Part shown: positions 57,813-64,000 of the stretch, one piece after another | How the letters are laid out: every line of letters begins with the position of its first letter | How positions within the stretch are numbered: position 1 is the stretch's first letter | Source of the DNA: Gammaproteobacteria bacterium | Lineage (GTDB): Bacteria > Pseudomonadota > Gammaproteobacteria > Pseudomonadales > Cellvibrionaceae | Assembly: GCA_004172865.1 (NCBI GenBank) | Contig: SEBV01000010.1 | Location: 124,001-188,000, forward strand | Direction of reading: 5' to 3' | DNA: 64,000 nucleotides | Made by a program: the position numbers and the translations under genes | Notes under the pieces: model-generated | The model's database searches: none | The model's input: only the letters and a program-made list of their open reading frames with translations | Told to the model about the DNA's origin: nothing

Positions 57813-58298
57813 ATGACCATTTCAGAAAACAGCGTTGCAAGTATTCACTACACCCTTACCGATGGTGAAGGTAAGGTTATAGATACCTCTGAAGGCCAAG
57901 AGCCTTTGGCGTATTTACATGGTGCTGGCAATATCATTCCAGGTTTGGAAAAAGCACTGCTTGGCAAATCTGTAGGCGATAAATTCACGGTAACCATTCC
58001 AGCTGCCGAAGCTTATGGCGTACGTGACGATTCAATGGTGCAAGAATTGCCATCCAATATGTTTAGCGGTATCGAAAATATTGAAGTAGGCATGGAATTC
58101 CATGCTGAAACTGAACACGGTTTGCAAGTTGTGACTGTAACCAATGTTGAAGGCGACAACGTGACTATCGATGGTAACCACCCATTGGCAGGTGTTGATT
58201 TAACGTTTGATGTGGAAGTGGCTGAAGTTCGCCCTGCATCTGCTGAAGAATTGGAACACGGTCATGCACATGGCGCTGGCGGTCATCACCACCACTAA
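57813..58298 (+). CDS. slyD: FKBP-type peptidyl-prolyl isomerase, SlyD-like
   Basis: 161 residues. FKBP domain with the inserted IF chaperone domain: SIHYTLTDGEGKVIDTS, LAYLHGAGNIIPGLEKAL, EAYGVRDDSMVQELP, then GNHPLAGVDLTFDVEV. The tail is rich in His (HGHAHGAGGHHHH) and could bind Ni or Zn, as in SlyD, although it is shorter than the E. coli tail. Cytoplasmic folding helper. Terminator follows. Confidence 0.92.
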   Translation: MTISENSVASIHYTLTDGEGKVIDTSEGQEPLAYLHGAGNIIPGLEKALLGKSVGDKFTVTIPAAEAYGVRDDSMVQELPSNMFSGIENIEVGMEFHAETEHGLQVVTVTNVEGDNVTIDGNHPLAGVDLTFDVEVAEVRPASAEELEHGHAHGAGGHHHH

Positions 58299-58303
58299 GT
58301 CAT

Positions 58304-58335
58304 ATGCGTCACCGGTAGTTTTACCGGTGACGCAT
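58304..58335. terminator. Hairpin after slyD-like gene
   Basis: ATGCGTCACCGGTA/TACCGGTGACGCAT, perfect 14-bp stem with a GTTT loop, weak T tract after. Confidence 0.7.
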
Positions 58336-58422
58336 TCTCCACCGCAATTCCCTTCTTACCTCGACATTCCCCCATGCAATGCTAGGCTTTAAGCTATAAC
58401 AACTTAGCTACCTGGTAACATC

Positions 58423-59322
58423 TTGAATAGCAAAAAGCCAACAATTACCCTACTTATCACCTACTTAAACTCGGCATTATCTGGTTTATGCTTACTCTTG
58501 ATCGTCCATTCAGTTGCTTATGCAGATACTGTTGTGCATTACCCGCGAGCAGAATCTGCTGCTGATGAACGCGTTAATTATTACTCGCAATTATTAGATC
58601 TGTGCCTTACCAAATCCAACAAAAATTATAAGTTAGCGCCGACAGCATTTCATGTTGAACAGGAACGCGCATTACAACTGATTGAAGCAAATCGCGGACT
58701 CGAAGTCATTTGGACTTTCACGACCAGTGCTCGCGAAGAAAAATTAATGCCAATCCGTATTCCTATAGACCGCGGATTGTTTGGCTGGCGACTATTTTTG
58801 ATTAAAAAGTCAAATCAGAAATTATTTAACGATGTAGAAAACGCTGAACAACTCGCCAAACTGCGAGCTGGTCAAGGTCACGATTGGCCAGATACTGATA
58901 TTTTACAATCCAATAACTTTTTGATTTCAGGTAGTACCACCTACGAAGGTCTATTTGATATGTTGGCCCGCGACCACATTCAATATTTTCCGCGTTCGAT
59001 GCTCGAAATCGCGCTGGAACTAAAATCGCATCCTACCCATGACTTAGCGATAGAATCAAATCTAGCGCTGCACTACCCCACAGCGCTTTATTTTTTTGTA
59101 AATAAAAAAAATACCGAACTGGCTCATGATTTAGAAAAAGGTTTGCAAATTGCCATTGAGGATGGCTCCTTCAAAAAATTGTTTGATAGCCATTTCAGTG
59201 AAACCATTCGTACCGCCAACTTAGCGCAACGGAACATTATTTCGATTAACAATCCGTTATTGCCAGCACAGACACCGCTAAGTGAATCGCGTTATTGGTT
59301 TTCTCCGGAGAAAAATTATTAA
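58423..59322 (+). CDS. Periplasmic solute-binding-like protein coupled to a histidine kinase
   Basis: 299 residues, beginning with a TTG at 58423 (no better in-frame start). A hydrophobic signal region (SALSGLCLLLIVHSVAYA) ends near residue 34. The mature part resembles family 3 extracellular solute-binding folds in arrangement (VIWTFTTSAREEKLMPIRIP, GLFGWRLFLIKKSN, TYEGLFDMLARDHIQYFPRS). Its stop overlaps the kinase start in TAATG, so the pair is translationally coupled. That suggests a periplasmic sensor partner for the kinase. Ligand unknown. Confidence 0.75.
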   Translation: MNSKKPTITLLITYLNSALSGLCLLLIVHSVAYADTVVHYPRAESAADERVNYYSQLLDLCLTKSNKNYKLAPTAFHVEQERALQLIEANRGLEVIWTFTTSAREEKLMPIRIPIDRGLFGWRLFLIKKSNQKLFNDVENAEQLAKLRAGQGHDWPDTDILQSNNFLISGSTTYEGLFDMLARDHIQYFPRSMLEIALELKSHPTHDLAIESNLALHYPTALYFFVNKKNTELAHDLEKGLQIAIEDGSFKKLFDSHFSETIRTANLAQRNIISINNPLLPAQTPLSESRYWFSPEKNY

Positions 59323-60830
59323 TGGCACCGCACCAGACACATAAAATAAAAATAACTCAGCGTTTAAGTACGCGTATTGTGCTCGCTGCGTCAGTGTATA
59401 GTTTTTTAATTGCGTTAGTTGTAAGTGGCCTGCAAATTTACGTCGCTTATCAGCAGGCAATTACCGATGCAAAACAACAGTTCCAACAAATTGACTCCGG
59501 CTACATCGCCAATATAGTGTCCGGCCTATGGGTAGTGGACAATTCTCGTATAGAAGCGTTGGTAGGCGGAATTTCACATTTGCCACATGTTGCTCACGTA
59601 GAGCTGACCGATGAGACCCATCATTCGATTACCCGCGAAACCTCCAACGTGCAAAATATTATTGCGGAACATCAATACCCTTTGATTTATCGCGAAGGCG
59701 ATTTTATTTACGACTTGGGTAATCTCTCGGTAAAACTTACCGATTATCAAATTCTGCACGATCTAATCGATAAATCGATCAGCATTGCCATCACCACTTT
59801 CATTACTATTTTGTTGGGCTCGGTGTTTGTACTTTTTATTTTCCGGCAGTGGATTTCCAAACCATTGGAAACAATGGCACGTTTCGCCGAAGGTCTTGAT
59901 CTAAATAATCTCGATAAACCTTTGGTATTAAACCGCGATCAAAAAAATAATCGTGTGGATGAATTGGATTTGGTAGTTAACTCAATCAATCAAATGCAAG
60001 CCACGCTGCAGGATGGTCTGGAAAAACGTCGCTTGATTGAATTGGAATTAGTGAACCACCAGGAACACCTTGAAGATTTAGTTGAAGAGCGAACTGCTGA
60101 GTTGATTGCAAAAACGCGTCAACTCGAATTGCAATCCGACGAACTTGAAACGCAAAATCGCGAACTGGATGCTTATGCTCACAGTGTTGCGCACGATCTA
60201 AAAACTCCACTCACAACCATCGTGGGCGTTTCCGGGCTGATGCAATCTTCGGGAATTAATTTAACCGCTGAGCAAACCAGAGAGTCATCTGCCGTTATTA
60301 ATCGAACTGCAAAAAAAATGAACGCCATTATTGATGCGTTATTATTGCTCGCAAGCGTACGCCGAACTGATTCTATTAATCCCGGCATTATTAATTTGCG
60401 TGAATTGGCGGAAGAGGCTTGTCATCGTTTGGAGCGCGTCGCGCTTCAACATACTGCGCATATAGAAATTATCGGCGAATGGCATAATGCTATTGGCTAT
60501 GCGCAGTGGATTGAAGAGGTTTGGGTAAATTATATTTCCAACGCGATTAAATATGGCGGAACACCCCCACATATTCAAATCGGTTGTACTTCACTCGCTA
60601 ACGGCATGATTAAGTTTTGGGTGCGAGATTTCGGCGCAGGTATTGCGGTAGCTCGCAGGCCTGAACTTTTTGTTCAGTTCTCACGGCTTGATCCACGCCT
60701 GGCGGATGGACATGGTCTGGGATTGTCGATTGTTAAACGCATTATTTGTCGGTTAGATGGCGATGTTGGTTACGAAGAGGCTGACGGTGACGGTGGCATT
60801 TTCTGGTTTACCTTACCGGCGATAAAATAA
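59322..60830 (+). CDS. Membrane sensor histidine kinase (orphan)
   Basis: 502 residues from the ATG at 59322. TM1 at ~19-43, periplasmic sensor ~44-152, TM2 ~153-175, HAMP ~176-230, coiled coil ~230-285, HisKA with His291 in HSVAHDLKTPLTTI, then HATPase with EEVWVNYISNAIKYGG (N box), DFGAGI and GHGLGLSIVKRI (G2 box). All catalytic boxes are present. No response regulator gene is adjacent, so its partner is elsewhere. Coupled with the upstream periplasmic binding-like protein through TAATG. Confidence 0.9.
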   Translation: MAPHQTHKIKITQRLSTRIVLAASVYSFLIALVVSGLQIYVAYQQAITDAKQQFQQIDSGYIANIVSGLWVVDNSRIEALVGGISHLPHVAHVELTDETHHSITRETSNVQNIIAEHQYPLIYREGDFIYDLGNLSVKLTDYQILHDLIDKSISIAITTFITILLGSVFVLFIFRQWISKPLETMARFAEGLDLNNLDKPLVLNRDQKNNRVDELDLVVNSINQMQATLQDGLEKRRLIELELVNHQEHLEDLVEERTAELIAKTRQLELQSDELETQNRELDAYAHSVAHDLKTPLTTIVGVSGLMQSSGINLTAEQTRESSAVINRTAKKMNAIIDALLLLASVRRTDSINPGIINLRELAEEACHRLERVALQHTAHIEIIGEWHNAIGYAQWIEEVWVNYISNAIKYGGTPPHIQIGCTSLANGMIKFWVRDFGAGIAVARRPELFVQFSRLDPRLADGHGLGLSIVKRIICRLDGDVGYEEADGDGGIFWFTLPAIK

Positions 60831-60836
60831 TAAAGA

Positions 60837-61022
60837 TCAACGCGTTTCAACTTTCGTTTCACCGCAGCGCTCGCACTCAAACACAGTGACTAACTTTCCT
60901 TCTTTCACATCAAATTTTTTATCGGTTTTTATTTTCCATTTGTGGAAGCCGCTTTTGCACAAGGTTTTTCCTTTGTGTTTTTCAAAAGGTGATGGACGCT
61001 TAAAAGGAAGTACGTTCGTCAT
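60837..61022 (-). CDS. Small zinc-ribbon-like protein (DUF1660-like)
   Basis: 61 residues. TLCKSGFHKWK near the middle and CERCGETK near the end form a CxxxxH plus CxxC-like metal pattern, resembling the small DUF1660 family (CxxxGHKW and CxRCG). Basic and cytoplasmic, with no known role. Convergent with the kinase, seven bases apart. Confidence 0.65.
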   Translation of the reverse strand: MTNVLPFKRPSPFEKHKGKTLCKSGFHKWKIKTDKKFDVKEGKLVTVFECERCGETKVETR

Positions 61023-61068
61023 TGAAATTTATCCTGATTAAATGGTACTTAATTAACCTAATGCTTTT

Positions 61069-61701
61069 TTAAAAAGCACCTTCGTTGACACGATACCAAC
61101 CTGCAATACTTTTTCGCGCGCGGGTTGCAGGCAATACTTCATGGGGAAATTTTTCGCTGAGGAAAATCACCAGCCGACCAAATTCTGGTGCTACTTTTTC
61201 CAAAACTTCTTCGCCATCTTCTGCGTAGATAACCAACTCGCCACCGTTGTGCTTTTGCCAATCTTCATTTAAATAAAGCACAGTAGAAATTACGCGATTG
61301 GATTGCCCTTGCTTTCGGCTTGCACGAAATGCGTCCACATGCTTTTTATAAAAAGCACCTGGAGCATAGAACGCAAAATGACTTTCGTAATCGAACAATC
61401 CCAAAAATAATCGGCGATTGATACCTATGCGCAAAACGTCCATCCACTGCAAAAATTCTGCGGTTGTTTCTGTGTTATTAGCGATCCAATGAATTTTGTC
61501 GGAGCGAATGGTTTCTTGTAATTGAAAATCCGTTTGGCGACCGACGCCTGCGGCTTTGAATTCGTCATCGCGCAATTGATTGAAGTGTATCAACAAGGAG
61601 TGGAGCAATTTTTCTGGCAGGGATTTTTCGATAAGAATATAACCTTGTGCGGCGAGAGCATCGGCAATGTCATCGAGTTGAGTTTCTTCAAAATAATTCA
61701 T
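61069..61701 (-). CDS. 2OG-Fe(II) oxygenase (prolyl 4-hydroxylase-like)
   Basis: 210 residues from the ATG at 61701 (MNYFEETQLDDIADALAAQG); an upstream start at 61767 would run into the PL11 terminator. Double-stranded beta-helix core with metal ligands HVD in YKKHVDAFRASRKQ and His in EKFPHEVLPATRARKSI, where the Arg in ARKSI is the likely 2OG anchor. STVLYLNEDWQKHNGGELVI is the typical P4Hc middle. Hydroxylates an unknown protein or metabolite. Confidence 0.87.
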   Translation of the reverse strand: MNYFEETQLDDIADALAAQGYILIEKSLPEKLLHSLLIHFNQLRDDEFKAAGVGRQTDFQLQETIRSDKIHWIANNTETTAEFLQWMDVLRIGINRRLFLGLFDYESHFAFYAPGAFYKKHVDAFRASRKQGQSNRVISTVLYLNEDWQKHNGGELVIYAEDGEEVLEKVAPEFGRLVIFLSEKFPHEVLPATRARKSIAGWYRVNEGAF

Positions 61702-61747
61702 TGCTGCGTAGCCACTTACCGTAGAGCGCGCGATTATAAACCCTGAG

Positions 61748-61782
61748 CGAAAAAAAACCGACTGCATTGCTACAGTCGGTTC
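61748..61782 (-). terminator. Terminator after PL11 gene
   Basis: Minus strand AACCGACTG/CAGTCGGTT hairpin with an 8-nt loop followed by T8, 18 bases after the lyase stop. Confidence 0.85.
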
Positions 61783-61799
61783 TATTGCTAAGTTCGAGA

Positions 61800-64000
61800 T
61801 TAATTACAAACCGAACCTGTCACTGCAGGAATTACAGCGGTAGTGCTTGTACCTTTAGTTCCCTGAATACCAAACTCAGCCGATTGCCCCGGTTGGATGC
61901 TGGCATTCCAACTGAGATTGGTTGCGGTGTAAGGGTTGCTTCCAGTCAAGGTCGCATTCCAGCTGCCGATGATTTGTGTTCCATCCGTATAACTCCATTT
62001 CACATTCCAACCGTTGATTGCACTGGTGCCGCTGTTGGTAATGCGAATAGCGCCGGTGAAACCCGTGTTCCATTCGTTACTAACAACGTAAGTGCATTTG
62101 CCACTGGTGTTCGCAGCCGACGAACTGGATTTGCTGGACGCGATTGCACTTGTAACCGAGCTGGACGCTTTCGAACTCGCCAGCGAGGATTTGCTAGACG
62201 AACTTACTGCTGCAACCGAACTCGATTTACTTGAAGTAACAGAACTCGCACTGCTTGCCGGTACAGTCGCATTAGGGTTTTTGCCTACAAAATACAAGCT
62301 TGGCGCTGCAGGTATTGCCATACCGTCGCCAATAAAAAAGCTGGTGTGCGGTGGTTGGTTGTAAGCGACATTTTGACGAGCGACTTCCTGACGATATTGG
62401 GAGTCATGCATTAAGGTGCGCAATTTGTTGGTGGTGACCGCTGTGGTAGAGAAAATAATTAGCTGCGAGTTGTTGTCCACTCGCCAGATAACTTCTTCAC
62501 GCCAATCGCCAAAAATATCCGCTGATAAACCTGGCGTCGCTTTGGTACCGTTATTGGACGCAGCGCCGTAGTTGTAGGCCGTCAGCAAGCGCGTGTCTGT
62601 GCTGGCGGTGTAATTCCATTTATTGATCATGGTGTTGTTGAGCTGTTCGCTCAGCAGATCGCCATCCCACAGCACACTAAAGTTGATGGAGTTAGGTTTG
62701 GTGTTGCCGATAAGCACGCCCTTCGCGGTGTATAGCCCGCCCACCGACGCCCAACTTTCGTTGCCGGGATAACGTGGGTCAATATCCATAGTGACGCCGC
62801 GGCCAACGTCGGTATTGCCATTAATGCCCCAGAGGATTTGGCCGGTTTTTGCATCATGCATTTCCTCGCCGTAAGTAGCACTCGGGTCTTCATGCACCAT
62901 ATAAACTTCCAGCCCTGCGCGAGTTGGGTCGAGATCACCTAAATGCAACGCGTCGCCATGGCCGAGCTTGGTGCTGTACATCAAGGTGCCGTTGTCATTG
63001 ATTGCCGCAGCGCCGAAGATAATTTCGTCCTTACCGTCGGCATCTACATCACCCACACTCAAGCTGTGCGCGCCCTGCCCGGCAGCCGCACTATTGCCGC
63101 TGGTGTTGCTGTCGAATACCCAGCGTTGGCTCAACTTGCCATCGCGCCAATCCCAAGCCGCTACCACCGCACGAGTGTAATAGCCGCGGCTCATGATCAG
63201 GCTCGGGCGAGTTCCGTCCAAATAGGCGATACCTGCTAAAAAGCGATCAACGCGATTGCCATAATTATCGCCCCACGAACTGACGGTTCCGCGCGCAGGC
63301 ACATAATCCGTAGTTGCCAGGGTAGCGCCCGTTTCGCCATTAAAGATGGTGAGGTATTCCGGGCCCGATAAAACGTAACCACTCGAATTGCGATAATCCG
63401 TATTGGCGTTGCTGCCGCCGAGGACTACACCATTGCCATCGCGAGTGCCGGGCGCCGTTTTAATCGCTACCTCAGCTTTACCGTCACCATCCAGGTCATA
63501 CACCATAAATTGCGTGTAGTGCGCACCGGCGCGAATATTCTTGCCAAGGTCAATTCGCCAAAGTTGCGTGCCGTTAATTTTATAGGCGTCGATAAATACA
63601 TTGCCGGTGTACCCACTTTGCGAGTTGTCTTTAGAATTGGAAGGGTCCCATTTGACGATGATCTCGTACTGACCGTCGCCGTCAACATCGCCTACGCTTA
63701 AGTCGTTCGGCGAATAGGTATAGGCCTCGCCCGATGGAGTTGTGCCATCCGCAGGCTTTTGCAAATTCACAAGTAAATAAGGATTAGTCCAAGTGGCTTT
63801 GGCAGTATTTGCGGCCAATTCAGTACCGTTAATAATCGCTCGCACGGTATAAGCCGCGTTGGTGGTGCCGCTTGCATCAAAATAATTGGTGCTGGACGTA
63901 ACGGGAGTGGAAGTGATTTTGGTACCGTTGCGATATACATTAAAGCTGACGTTGCTCGGGTCATCCCCCAGCATCCGCCAGCCAATATAAACACCATTAC
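61800..64000 (-). CDS. Rhamnogalacturonan lyase PL11 with C-terminal CBM2 (5' end outside window)
   Basis: The frame is open at the right edge ([20 protein letters not shown] enters from outside), so ~730 C-terminal residues are visible. PL11 eight-bladed propeller with repeated Ca-binding blades: [68 protein letters not shown] and [13 protein letters not shown]. It cleaves the rhamnose-galacturonate backbone of rhamnogalacturonan I by beta-elimination. A Ser-rich linker ([20 protein letters not shown]) leads to a CBM2 at the C-terminus ([20 protein letters not shown], ending VTGSVCN), which binds cellulose. This build matches Cellvibrio Rgl11-type enzymes as I remember them. Secreted; signal peptide outside the window. 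Confidence 0.93.
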   Translation of the reverse strand, partial: NGVYIGWRMLGDDPSNVSFNVYRNGTKITSTPVTSSTNYFDASGTTNAAYTVRAIINGTELAANTAKATWTNPYLLVNLQKPADGTTPSGEAYTYSPNDLSVGDVDGDGQYEIIVKWDPSNSKDNSQSGYTGNVFIDAYKINGTQLWRIDLGKNIRAGAHYTQFMVYDLDGDGKAEVAIKTAPGTRDGNGVVLGGSNANTDYRNSSGYVLSGPEYLTIFNGETGATLATTDYVPARGTVSSWGDNYGNRVDRFLAGIAYLDGTRPSLIMSRGYYTRAVVAAWDWRDGKLSQRWVFDSNTSGNSAAAGQGAHSLSVGDVDADGKDEIIFGAAAINDNGTLMYSTKLGHGDALHLGDLDPTRAGLEVYMVHEDPSATYGEEMHDAKTGQILWGINGNTDVGRGVTMDIDPRYPGNESWASVGGLYTAKGVLIGNTKPNSINFSVLWDGDLLSEQLNNTMINKWNYTASTDTRLLTAYNYGAASNNGTKATPGLSADIFGDWREEVIWRVDNNSQLIIFSTTAVTTNKLRTLMHDSQYRQEVARQNVAYNQPPHTSFFIGDGMAIPAAPSLYFVGKNPNATVPASSASSVTSSKSSSVAAVSSSSKSSLASSKASSSVTSAIASSKSSSSAANTSGKCTYVVSNEWNTGFTGAIRITNSGTSAINGWNVKWSYTDGTQIIGSWNATLTGSNPYTATNLSWNASIQPGQSAEFGIQGTKGTSTTAVIPAVTGSVCN

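Overview
The window looks like a chromosomal segment of a plant-polysaccharide-degrading gammaproteobacterium, most likely Cellvibrio or a close relative. Reasons: secreted enzymes with long poly-serine linkers and a CBM2, a PL11 rhamnogalacturonan lyase, GH30 and GH3 glycosidases, a FucP-type sugar transporter with a LacI regulator, moderate GC content, and a gammaproteobacterial sdh-suc cluster divergent from gltA. I assigned the genus from gene content only. I see no rRNA, tRNA or CRISPR array.

Layout. 1-1028: the tail of a Tn7-like transposon, with the 3' part of a TnsD/TniQ-family gene, a terminator, and an element end carrying three direct 20-bp repeats (probable TnsB sites) that finishes in TGTGGG on the outer strand. 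1029-14503: accessory and stress genes, including a CDF cation transporter, a frameshifted DUF4287 gene, a RibD/DHFR-fold protein facing a TetR regulator with a palindromic operator, a membrane AraC regulator facing a Tat-exported GH30, a lactonase-type beta-propeller, a flavin-binding stress protein, a MAPEG protein, MdaB facing an AraC regulator, TauE/SafE facing a MerR regulator, and a PEP-CTERM protein. 14721-28007: the TCA cluster sdhCDAB-sucAB-lpd-sucCD on the minus strand, with gltA divergent. 28195-32370: one very large membrane/periplasmic protein of unknown function. 33170-39489: two tandem paralogous secreted proteins with paired discoidin domains, Ser-rich linkers and a beta-helix-like C-terminal region. 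39664-48239: a glucoside/glucose block with a porin, ExoP-like GH3, glucokinase, LacI regulator and FucP-type transporter, with a perfect 16-bp palindrome between GH3 and glk. 48330-61701: mostly housekeeping genes (hda, a short DUF2066 protein, an MFS transporter, an orphan ParA, fumC, a JmjC-like protein, purM-purN-DUF3108, an FKBP isomerase, a solute-binding protein coupled to a histidine kinase, a 2OG-Fe(II) oxygenase). 61800-64000: PL11 rhamnogalacturonan lyase with a C-terminal CBM2, cut by the right edge.

How it fits together. Secreted enzymes (GH30, PL11, the discoidin pair) plus GH3, the porin, the FucP-type transporter and glucokinase form a route from plant or microbial glucans and pectin to glucose-6-phosphate, and the TCA cluster completes carbon oxidation. 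The least explained items are the Tn7-like end, the tandem discoidin/beta-helix pair, and the 1391-residue membrane protein with a TonB-box-like stretch.
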